Of a DNA stretch of 5,776 bases, positions 1 to 5,579 are shown one piece after another. The notes under the pieces are model-generated. The model did not search any database. It worked only from the letters and a program-made list of their open reading frames with translations, and had not been told where the DNA came from. Within the stretch, counting starts at the first letter, position 1. The number at the start of each line of letters is the position of its first letter. Source of the stretch: Methylococcales bacterium (lineage in GTDB: Bacteria; Pseudomonadota; Gammaproteobacteria; Methylococcales; Methylomonadaceae); contig JAGLUC010000102.1 in the NCBI GenBank assembly GCA_023134955.1, positions 1-5,776 of the forward strand, written 5' to 3'. The position numbers and the translations under genes were made by a program.

Positions 1-80
1 ACTTCATACGGGCTACTTTTTTATTGCCTCGAATACTTTTGAAACAATTAATACAATAAGGAATAGCTTGTTGCACTCAA

Positions 81-1919
81 TTACTCAAGTGTTTTAAAGA
101 AAATAGCGGCGAGAAAGCCTAGTAAAGTTGAGAAACCTATGATTTCACCGCCTTTAAAATAAGCTTCTGGTAGCATGGTTTGAGCAATCATGGTCAACAT
201 AGCTCCTGCAGCCAGTCCTTCAGTAAAAGAAAATGTTGAATGACCAACTTCAGCAAAATAAATATATCCCAGAACACTGAGAATTCCTGTTATTAGCATC
301 AAGCTAGTCCACATAAACAGAACAACTGAAAATTTCATGCCTTGTTTGCGCATACCGACAGAGCTGGACAGGGCTTCTGGATAGTTAGATAAAAACAAGC
401 CGGCTAATAAAGAGTAACCTAAGTTTGAGTGTATTAAACTGGCTCCAATCACTAATGCTTCGGGAATACCATCAAGCATTAATCCAAGCCAAATACCCAA
501 AGGCGCACCTTTATGTTGGTGAATGCCTGTATGAAAAGCCATCACGGGTTTTATTTCTATCCCTTGAGTCAGGTTTTTAACTGCGTTTTTAATCCAAAGT
601 GTGGCATTGTCTTCACTTAGTTTTTGTCGATGTATAAGGTAATGCTGAATTTCGGGTTGTTGTATATGCCTTTTATAACGTCTTGCCAGTTCGGGCAGAA
701 TGATGGTGAGGTAATTAAATTCTTTTTTGCGTAAAACCCAGGTAGCCGTTGGTTCAAGTGCCATTGCTGACATGGTGTAGCGTCCACCTGTCAGAAAGGC
801 ATTATAACCAAAAGCATCATTGGGAATTAAGTTTATGCTATGGCTAAAGTGATCAAAGGCATCAATGATAGATACGTTGCCTGTATCAACAATAAACAGG
901 TGATCTGCTGCTTCACCTTCATGGAAAAAAGTATTTCCTTTGGCATATTTTTTATAGACCAGATGATTGGCAATCGTTTCCAGTTCATTTTTTGGCAAAT
1001 TATTAAACAGATCAAATGTGTTGATATGATGAGCTATTTTTTTAAAACCCTCTTTATTCTGCTCAATCTGCACCGCACTATGATAGAAACCATTTTGAGC
1101 AATTTGTTGAGTAGAAAGGTGACACCAGTCATTGATGGTATTGTCTGATAAATGGTGATGATACTGAAGATACTGTTTAACTTTGCTGCATTTAAGCCAC
1201 TGTTGTACCGCTTCTATTAGTTTTGGGGAGGTGGCTAATAAATTAAAAAATGTTGTTCTCGGTAATACCCACAAGCTGGTATTTTCGATGGCTCTAGCGG
1301 TAAACCGATAAGGCGTTCCAGTAATAAATGCTAACCAACCAAGATCATCATGTTTTTCCAGAAATAATGATGCTACTTGTTCTTCTGGGTCTAGTAATTC
1401 AACTCGTCCCGTAGCGATAATATATAGTTCATCACAAGGTTCACCCTGACTAAAGATTAAGGTATCTTGTTTAATATCCCAATGATAAATTTCTTCAGTT
1501 AGGGATTTGAAGTCTGTATTGACTAACTGCTTAAATACATCAACACGTTTTAAAGCTGACAGTATGTCTTTGAAACGGCGGTATTTTAATCTTCTAATAT
1601 GATAAATATGGGTTGAAGCTTTTCTAACAAAGCCACCAAAATCGTTAACAATCTGGTTGAGAGCGATAAAGATAAGCCCCCCGATAATACAGCCTGCTGC
1701 CAGTGGATAAAAATCACCCCTGGCAAGTGTACTGGCGACTAAATCAATAGTTAAAGCAGCTAATAAAGCACCACCCCCAAAGGCCATTAGAAATGCAACG
1801 GCTCGATCTGATGGTTTCCATAATAATATTGTCAAGCAGCCTAAAGGTAAAGAACAGGCACTGATGATTCCATAACTAAAGGCTTGGTAAATAGCCGAAT
1901 CAAGTGGTAATGAAAGCAT
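81..1919 (-). CDS. ZIP-family metal transporter with two inserted cyclic-nucleotide-binding-like domains
   Basis: This 612-residue inner-membrane protein is probably a divalent-metal (Zn/Fe/Mn) carrier of the ZIP family, with its cytoplasmic loop expanded into a regulatory module. Seen: hydrophobic helices near residues 10-34, 41-63 and 71-91, then about 370 soluble residues, then five more helices (about 472-609), giving the eight-helix ZIP plan. ZIP-like signatures are FGGGALLAALTIDL (47-60), LDGIPEALVIG (482-492), LSNYPEA (510-516) and EGLAAGAML with MLPEA (567-586). A short His cluster (H463, H467, H469) precedes helix 4. The soluble part holds two CAP/cNMP-like beta-barrels, about 125-245 and 298-420, each with the FxxGE/HEGE...LYI/LFI...TG pattern. 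Odd: the helix-4 and helix-5 metal-site His residues are replaced, and both barrels lack the canonical phosphate-cassette Glu. The ATG is preceded by a weak GAGA about 10 bases upstream. It is divergent from the porin gene and apparently monocistronic. The fold assignment is firm; metal, direction and ligand are unknown. Confidence 0.85.
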   Translation of the reverse strand: MLSLPLDSAIYQAFSYGIISACSLPLGCLTILLWKPSDRAVAFLMAFGGGALLAALTIDLVASTLARGDFYPLAAGCIIGGLIFIALNQIVNDFGGFVRKASTHIYHIRRLKYRRFKDILSALKRVDVFKQLVNTDFKSLTEEIYHWDIKQDTLIFSQGEPCDELYIIATGRVELLDPEEQVASLFLEKHDDLGWLAFITGTPYRFTARAIENTSLWVLPRTTFFNLLATSPKLIEAVQQWLKCSKVKQYLQYHHHLSDNTINDWCHLSTQQIAQNGFYHSAVQIEQNKEGFKKIAHHINTFDLFNNLPKNELETIANHLVYKKYAKGNTFFHEGEAADHLFIVDTGNVSIIDAFDHFSHSINLIPNDAFGYNAFLTGGRYTMSAMALEPTATWVLRKKEFNYLTIILPELARRYKRHIQQPEIQHYLIHRQKLSEDNATLWIKNAVKNLTQGIEIKPVMAFHTGIHQHKGAPLGIWLGLMLDGIPEALVIGASLIHSNLGYSLLAGLFLSNYPEALSSSVGMRKQGMKFSVVLFMWTSLMLITGILSVLGYIYFAEVGHSTFSFTEGLAAGAMLTMIAQTMLPEAYFKGGEIIGFSTLLGFLAAIFFKTLE

Positions 1920-2219
1920 ACTGTCATTCTCGTTTTTATAGATAGCTGAGTTATTGTACTAGTAGTTACCAGGAACTTATGGATCTATTAATAAATAGAG
2001 CTCATAGGGTAAAAAAGTGGAGCGCATTCCATCAGTCATCGTAGCAGCAAAGAAAATATCAGATTTGCTACCCTCATCTAACTTACGGTTACGCCTTACA
2101 TTTTATGCTTTTTTATCACTAAAGATGGTGGTTGCTTAGCGGTAGGAACAATAAAAGCTCTGTTAGCAATTATTACTCAGCAACAGATAAAAAATGTGTC
2201 TACATGATTTTTATTATGT

Positions 2220-2238
2220 TCCTGCGATGGACGCAGGA
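2220..2238. repeat. Small perfect hairpin related to the 5254-5574 element
   Basis: TCCTGCG and CGCAGGA form a perfect 7-bp inverted repeat around the five-base loop ATGGA. The core resembles the hairpin CTGCATGGATGCAG at 5323-5336: both share a CTGC...GCAG stem, a GG centre and the string ATGGAYGCAGGA. It may be a fragment of the same repeat family. No T-run follows on the plus strand, so it does not look like an intrinsic terminator. Confidence 0.5.
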
Positions 2239-2274
2239 CTGATGAAAAGCTCAAAAAAATAGCAAATAAATAAT

Positions 2275-2292
2275 TTGTCATATTGTTGTCAT
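2275..2292 (+). promoter_or_regulatory. Pho box (PhoB-binding site) upstream of the porin gene
   Basis: Two perfect copies of TTGTCATATT start at 2275 and 2286, exactly 11 bp apart. The 18-bp stretch matches the E. coli Pho-box consensus CTGTCATAWAWCTGTCAY at 14 of 18 positions, including both TGTCA cores. A -10-like TAAGAT begins 10 bp after the box, the spacing known for PhoB-activated promoters in which the box replaces the -35. This predicts that the porin gene is induced by phosphate starvation through PhoBR. The match and spacing are seen; the binding is inferred. Confidence 0.72.
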
Positions 2293-2302
2293 ATTCATTT
2301 CG

Positions 2303-2308
2303 TAAGAT
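2303..2308 (+). promoter_or_regulatory. Predicted -10 element of the porin promoter
   Basis: TAAGAT matches TATAAT at four of six positions, including the most conserved first two and last two bases. It sits 10 bp downstream of the Pho box and has no good -35, as expected for a PhoB-dependent sigma-70 promoter. Transcription would start near 2315, giving a leader of about 39 bases. Confidence 0.5.
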
Positions 2309-2341
2309 TCTCAGCACTAATTAATACTCTTTTAAAATATT

Positions 2342-2346
2342 AGGAA
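2342..2346 (+). promoter_or_regulatory. Ribosome binding site deciding the GTG start of the porin
   Basis: AGGAA lies seven bases before the GTG at 2354. No in-frame ATG or other start lies upstream within reach, and the GTG is followed directly by a signal peptide starting MKKLN. The GTG is therefore the best start. Confidence 0.75.
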
Positions 2347-2353
2347 TCTAACA

Positions 2354-3565
2354 GTGAAAAAACTTAACATAGTAATTAGAACGGCTTTATTAGTAGGAGC
2401 TACTTTAGCAGCCACTATGGCTTCAGCTTCTGATAAAGAATTATTAAAAACATTGTATAACAATGGTGTTTTAAACAAAGCGCAGTATCAAAAACTACTT
2501 AAACAAGAAAAAAGCAAAGAATCATTTGTTTCTTCTGCTAAGAGTTCTAAATCGTCAGATTGGTTTTCAAAAATTAAAATTGGCGGTGATATGCGATTCA
2601 GACACGAAAATATTGACCGTGATGATACCAATGGTGTTAAAGAATCTCGTCAACGTATTCGTGCTCGATTAAAAGTTTCAGCAGAAGTTAATGATGAGGT
2701 TGATGTTGGTCTTCGTTTGGTGACAACAGGTGGACAAACTTCAACTAATCAAACGATAGAAGGATCTTTTTCTGGTAAAGATATTTTTTTGGATAGAGCC
2801 TATATTAATTGGCATCCTGATTTTTTAAAAGGAGCAAGTGCTATTTTTGGTAAATTTGGACAACCCTGGTACAACGTTTCTTCTGCAGGGCTAGTATGGG
2901 ATAGTGATGTAAACCCAGAAGGTGTGGCTGTAACATATAAAACTAAACTGGGTGATGTTCAGTTAGCAGCAACTGGGGGTTATTTCATTCTTGAAGATGG
3001 TGATACCATGCAAGGTACAGCCAACAATAATGGTTTTAGTGATGACTTGAATATGTATCATGCTGGTCTAAGCGCATCTATGAAGTTTAATGATAAGCTT
3101 AAGGGTAGCGTTGGTTCCAATGTATTTATTTACAATAAAGAAATGCAATTACAAAATGGTGTTGTGGGCACTAATCTTGAAAACTCTGCAATGGAAATTT
3201 ATGAAGTCGCGGGTAGAATAGATGTCGATACAGGTATCTTACCCGTTTATACCTATGCACAATATGCAGTTAACGAAGCAGCGATTGATTCAGATCAAAA
3301 TACCGCATGGTTAGCAGGTTTTGGAGCAAAATATGGTTCATTTAAATTAAATTATAATTACCGAGACACTCAGAGATTTGCAGTTGCAGATACATTTAAT
3401 GATTCTGATTTTGCCATAGGAAACGTGGCTGCCAGAGGTCATAAAGTTAAAGCATCATATAAAATCAGTAAGAACTTTTCACTGGGCAGTGCTTATCTAG
3501 CTGCTAGAGAATATAGCGGACGAAACACAGATATTTTTCAACTTGACCTAAAAGCTAAATTTTAA
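2354..3565 (+). CDS. Putative outer-membrane porin (Porin_5-like family)
   Basis: This 403-residue beta-barrel protein of the outer membrane is predicted to allow passive uptake of small solutes. Seen: a signal peptide with basic start (MKKLN), hydrophobic core 10-22 and cleavage motif ASA at 23-25. A short helical segment follows (ELLKTLYNNGVLNKAQYQKL, 29-48), typical of this putative-porin family. The barrel begins near 74 (IKIGGDMRFRHE). Family-like stretches include RQRIRARLKVSAEVNDEVDVG (about 99-119), the GKFGQPWY region (166-173) and VWDSDVNPEG (181-190). The chain ends in alternating residues closing with Phe (FQLDLKAKF), the signal recognised by the BAM assembly machinery. Length fits the family. 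The gene has its own promoter with a Pho box and a GTG start after AGGAA. The Pho box suggests a role in phosphate-limited growth, perhaps uptake of phosphate or phosphorylated compounds. The sequence looks like Porin_5 rather than the classic OprP/OprO type, so its selectivity is unknown. Confidence 0.87.
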   Translation: MKKLNIVIRTALLVGATLAATMASASDKELLKTLYNNGVLNKAQYQKLLKQEKSKESFVSSAKSSKSSDWFSKIKIGGDMRFRHENIDRDDTNGVKESRQRIRARLKVSAEVNDEVDVGLRLVTTGGQTSTNQTIEGSFSGKDIFLDRAYINWHPDFLKGASAIFGKFGQPWYNVSSAGLVWDSDVNPEGVAVTYKTKLGDVQLAATGGYFILEDGDTMQGTANNNGFSDDLNMYHAGLSASMKFNDKLKGSVGSNVFIYNKEMQLQNGVVGTNLENSAMEIYEVAGRIDVDTGILPVYTYAQYAVNEAAIDSDQNTAWLAGFGAKYGSFKLNYNYRDTQRFAVADTFNDSDFAIGNVAARGHKVKASYKISKNFSLGSAYLAAREYSGRNTDIFQLDLKAKF

Positions 3566-3607
3566 TTTGAGCTTGTTAAAAAGTCCTGTAACAATGACAA
3601 TTGTCGA

Positions 3608-3627
3608 GGAGCAGTTACTGAGAGGGA
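3608..3627 (+). repeat. Degenerate fragment of the intergenic repeat family
   Basis: GGAGCAGTTACTGAGAGGGA matches GGAGCAATTGCCGAGAGGGG, read on the minus strand of the right arm of the 5254-5574 element, at 16 of 20 positions. The similarity suggests a decayed relic of the same repeat between the convergent porin and dtd genes, but it is short and could be partly chance. Confidence 0.35.
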
Positions 3628-3645
3628 CAAAAATACCAAAACATT

Positions 3646-3699
3646 GGGGCGCAGATCTTTAGTCCGTCTTATAAAAAGCAGGCTAAAACCCTGCGCCCC
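3646..3699. terminator. Imperfect hairpin between convergent porin and dtd genes, possible shared terminator
   Basis: GGGGCGCAG (3646-3654) pairs perfectly with CTGCGCCCC (3691-3699). After a 3x3 internal loop, TTTAGTC (3658-3664) pairs with GGCTAAA (3681-3687) through one G-T wobble, leaving a 16-base loop. It lies between two convergent genes, where a bidirectional terminator is expected. No clean T-run follows on the plus strand; on the minus strand the flank has only scattered T's. It may instead be a palindromic repeat. Confidence 0.4.
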
Positions 3700-3722
3700 T
3701 TACATTGATGATCCATTGGATT

Positions 3723-4166
3723 TTAAGAGGGTATTTTTAAGGTAAAGGTAACTGGGCCATCATTAGTGAGTGATACTTTCATATCAGCACCAAACTGACC
3801 CAATTGAGTGGAAGGGTAGGTTTTTAAAGCCAGTTCACTGAAAAAGTTGAATAAAGCTAAACCTTTTTCGGGTGTAGCAGCACTGGAAAAGCTGGGGCGA
3901 TTACCATTTGAGGTATTGGCGGCTAATGTAAATTGCGGAATAATCAATAAACCGCCTTTTATGTCACGTAAGCTTAAATTCATTTTATCGTCTTCATCAG
4001 CAAAAATACGATAGTTAAGTATTTTCTCAATTAAGCGTTGTGCGTGTTTTTCAGTATCTTCTTTTTCAATAGCGACTAATGCCATAATGCCTTGATCAAT
4101 TTTGCCTAGAGTAATGTTGTTTACTACAACTTGAGCCTGGGTTACACGTTGAATGATTGTGAGCAT
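3723..4166 (-). CDS. dtd: D-aminoacyl-tRNA deacylase Dtd
   Basis: Dtd is a cytoplasmic homodimeric enzyme that hydrolyses D-aminoacyl-tRNAs (and mischarged Gly-tRNA(Ala)), freeing the tRNA and keeping D-amino acids out of proteins. Seen: 147 residues from the chosen start, the usual family length, beginning MLTIIQRVTQAQV, which matches the conserved N-terminus. Other family blocks are NYRIFADEDDKMNLS (51-65), QFTLAANTSNGNRPSF (78-93), GADMKVSLTNDGPVTF (126-141) and the NxGPxT motif with the chirality-selecting Gly-Pro (N135-T140). Residue 77, Ser in the E. coli SQxxL motif, is Pro here (PQFTL). The frame stays open upstream to a TTG at 4223 and an ATG at 4211. That 19-residue extension runs into a palindromic element and has no family counterpart, so the ATG at 4166 is preferred although no good Shine-Dalgarno precedes it. 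The gene stands alone, convergent with the porin gene. Confidence 0.96.
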   Translation of the reverse strand: MLTIIQRVTQAQVVVNNITLGKIDQGIMALVAIEKEDTEKHAQRLIEKILNYRIFADEDDKMNLSLRDIKGGLLIIPQFTLAANTSNGNRPSFSSAATPEKGLALFNFFSELALKTYPSTQLGQFGADMKVSLTNDGPVTFTLKIPS

Positions 4167-4203
4167 GATTTTAATTTTTCTGTAAAAAAGCTGGGATATG
4201 AAC

Positions 4204-4307
4204 AATGTCATTAAGTTAAGCAAACTGAAATTGAATGTGCTGAGGAACGAAGCGCATCTTTCATGATTTATGTGCTTCCTATGTTATCAGCTTAACTTAA
4301 CGACATT
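4204..4307. repeat. 104-bp palindromic element (MITE-like) between dtd and the nuclease gene
   Basis: An 18-base left end starting AATGTCATTAAG (4204-4221) and a right end starting GCTTAACTTAAC (4290-4307) are inverted repeats with 17 of 18 matches. Inside, AGCGCAT and ATGTGCT can pair (one wobble), as can nearby AGGA and TCCT, so the whole stretch could fold into one long hairpin. It contains no ORF of its own. GGGATATGAA at 4193-4202 and GGGGCATGAA at 4308-4317, just outside the two ends, match at 8 of 10 positions and might be a worn target duplication. A small non-autonomous mobile element is a reasonable guess. Confidence 0.6.
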
Positions 4308-4379
4308 GGGGCATGAAATTTATTGTAATTGGTTTAAACTTAGCTTAAGACACTTTTTTTTGCCAAAGTTGTATAGATT

Positions 4380-5189
4380 ATGAAGTATTTGATAGCTATT
4401 TTATTTTTTATCCCTTGTCTTGCACAAGCAGATATTTTTCAATGGATTGATAAGCAAGGGGAAAAACATTTTTCTGACAGACCACAGCAAGGTGCTAAAC
4501 GACTTAAAGTTAATGCTGGTTACGCTTATTACTCTATTAAGAAGATTTACGATGGCGATACGATTTTATTAACAAATGGTCAAAAGGTACGTTTTCTTGG
4601 GATTAATACACCTGAGGTTGAAGGACGAAATAAATTAGCGCAAGCAGGCGGCGAAGAAGCCAGGCAGTGGTTGCAGAAAAAACTAAAGAATAAAAAAGTA
4701 CGACTGGAAAGGGATGTTGAGAAAAAGGATAAATATGGTCGTTTACTGGCGCACGTATTTACCCCTGATAATGCACATCTAAATTTTGAATTGGTAAAGC
4801 TGGGGTTGGCAACTGTAAATATACATCCGCCTAACTTAAAATATATGGATGATTTGTTAGCGGCTGAATCGGAAGCAGAACAAAAGCTGATAGGTATTTG
4901 GCAGTATCAACAATATGCAGCTAAAGCAGTTGAAAGTCTTAATGGTCAGGCTTTAAGAGGGTGGCAACGAGTGTTTGGGACTATCAAAAGCGTCTATCAT
5001 TCACGCAAATATAGCTACTTAAATCTGACAGATACTTTTTCCTTAAAAATTCAGCACAAGTCTAGTCAATTGTTTCCTGAGCTGGAAGGGTATGTGGGAA
5101 GTAAAGTAGAGGCACGTGGCTGGATTAATAAACATAAAAAGCGATACAGTATGTTTATCAGACACCCTAGTAGCATTAAGATTAAGTAA
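4380..5189 (+). CDS. Secreted thermonuclease (SNase-like) with N-terminal DUF4124
   Basis: This 269-residue exported calcium-dependent-type nuclease is expected to cleave DNA and RNA in the periplasm or outside the cell. Seen: a signal peptide (MKYLIAILFFIPCLAQA, cleavage after about residue 17), then a short DUF4124-like segment (DIFQWIDKQGEKHFSDRP, 18-35). The staphylococcal-nuclease OB-fold runs from about 52 to 175: YDGDTI (57-62), RFLGINTPE (71-79) and KKDKYGR (115-121). By alignment with the S. aureus enzyme, D60, R71, E79 and R121 correspond to D21, R35, E43 and R87, so the catalytic set is intact; D40 is Asn (N76), as in many relatives. The C-terminal part (about 198-269) has a beta-rich pattern (FGTIKSVYHS...YLNLTD...VEARGWI) like a second OB-type domain. 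No clear Shine-Dalgarno precedes the ATG, but the signal peptide begins exactly there. It is monocistronic, ending in a strong terminator. Likely role: nutrient scavenging or eDNA turnover. Confidence 0.92.
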   Translation: MKYLIAILFFIPCLAQADIFQWIDKQGEKHFSDRPQQGAKRLKVNAGYAYYSIKKIYDGDTILLTNGQKVRFLGINTPEVEGRNKLAQAGGEEARQWLQKKLKNKKVRLERDVEKKDKYGRLLAHVFTPDNAHLNFELVKLGLATVNIHPPNLKYMDDLLAAESEAEQKLIGIWQYQQYAAKAVESLNGQALRGWQRVFGTIKSVYHSRKYSYLNLTDTFSLKIQHKSSQLFPELEGYVGSKVEARGWINKHKKRYSMFIRHPSSIKIK

Positions 5190-5196
5190 TGATATT

Positions 5197-5254
5197 AAAA
5201 CACCCTTATTGAGTAATAAAGATTGGTGGATTCACTCAATAAGGGTGTTTTTTT
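5197..5254 (+). terminator. Strong intrinsic terminator of the nuclease gene
   Basis: A perfect 18-bp inverted repeat (AAAACACCCTTATTGAGT at 5197-5214 against its complement at 5234-5251) encloses a 19-base loop and runs into seven T's (5248-5254). It starts eight bases after the nuclease stop codon. The loop is unusually long for such a stem. The opposite strand offers only a short T-run, so it serves mainly the plus strand. Confidence 0.92.
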
Positions 5255-5574
5255 GTAACTATTCAGTATGAAATGACTGATACAGCTCTTAAGCCCTCTC
5301 TTGCTGGAGGGTTGGGTGACGACTGCATGGATGCAGGAGGTAGAGTAACGCATGGAGCGGTTGCCGAGGAGGAATAAAATGATTCTCTTTTGCAAATGGC
5401 TTTTTTCTCCACCTCTAAAATAAAAAGAATAAGGAACAAAAGAATTTATTTCAACTTCTCCTCACCCAAACCCCTCTCGGCAATTGCTCCTGCATTGCTC
5501 TACTTACCTACATCCGTGTAGGCATCCAGCAAGAGGGGGCTTAAGGGCAGAGTCAAATACGCTGAGTAGTTACA
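5254..5574. repeat. MITE-like inverted-repeat element of about 320 bp
   Basis: Both ends read TGTAACTAYTCAG inward (5254-5266, and the minus strand of 5562-5574). The arms stay alignable for over 100 bases with small gaps. A 21-base block at 5288-5308 matches the complement of 5525-5545 at 20 positions. GTAGAG...TTGCCGAG at 5340-5367 matches the complement of about 5476-5503. The arms continue to ATTCTCTTTTG (5382-5392) and CAAAAGAAT (5437-5445). Each arm has a small hairpin (5323-5336 and 5507-5522). T-runs flank both ends (5248-5253 and 5575-5580) and could be a target duplication. No protein is credible inside. It fits a non-autonomous transposable element or a pair of inverted repeat units, sitting between convergent genes. 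Confidence 0.72.
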
Positions 5575-5579
5575 TTTTT

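Larger units (their letters stand above)
1920..2353. other. Divergent intergenic region, 434 bp
   Basis: This region separates the divergently transcribed transporter and porin genes. The porin-proximal 80 bases contain a Pho box, a -10 and a Shine-Dalgarno sequence, annotated separately. The middle holds a perfect 7-bp hairpin (2220-2238) and, on the minus strand, two short stop-bounded frames (2096-2176 and 1977-2102). The frames have protein-like composition but no start codon, so they could be a decayed gene or chance. No convincing -35/-10 pair was found for the transporter gene; TACAAT and TATAAA on the minus strand are possible -10 elements without good partners. Confidence 0.7.

Noticed and set aside
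1..80. A terminator or gene end downstream of the transporter gene
   Set aside because: No stable stem with a T-run and no recognisable coding frame is visible in these 80 bases.
833..1148. Overlapping open frames on both strands (833-1015 minus, 840-1148 plus) inside the transporter gene
   Set aside because: Both lie wholly within the coding frame for the second cNMP-like barrel, have no recognisable domain and no convincing ribosome site; they are shadow frames.
1921..1932. CTGTCATTCTCG as a second Pho box near the transporter start
   Set aside because: Only one TGTCA core is present, without a partner 11 bp away.
3572..3594. TTGTTA/TAACAA hairpin right after the porin stop as terminator
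   Set aside because: The stem is only six A/T-rich base pairs with a 10-base loop and no T-run; too weak to call.
4204..4215. TGTCAT as a Pho box for the nuclease gene
   Set aside because: It is a single half-site within the palindromic element, with no 11-bp direct repeat and no matching -10.
4167..4223. N-terminal extension of Dtd by 19 residues (TTG at 4223 or ATG at 4211)
   Set aside because: Dtd proteins begin at the MxxIIQRV-type segment, the extension has no family counterpart, and it reads into the 104-bp palindromic element.
5195..5395. 66-residue open frame on the minus strand
   Set aside because: It is made of the terminator hairpin and the left arm of the inverted-repeat element; the peptide has no signature and both structures explain the sequence better.
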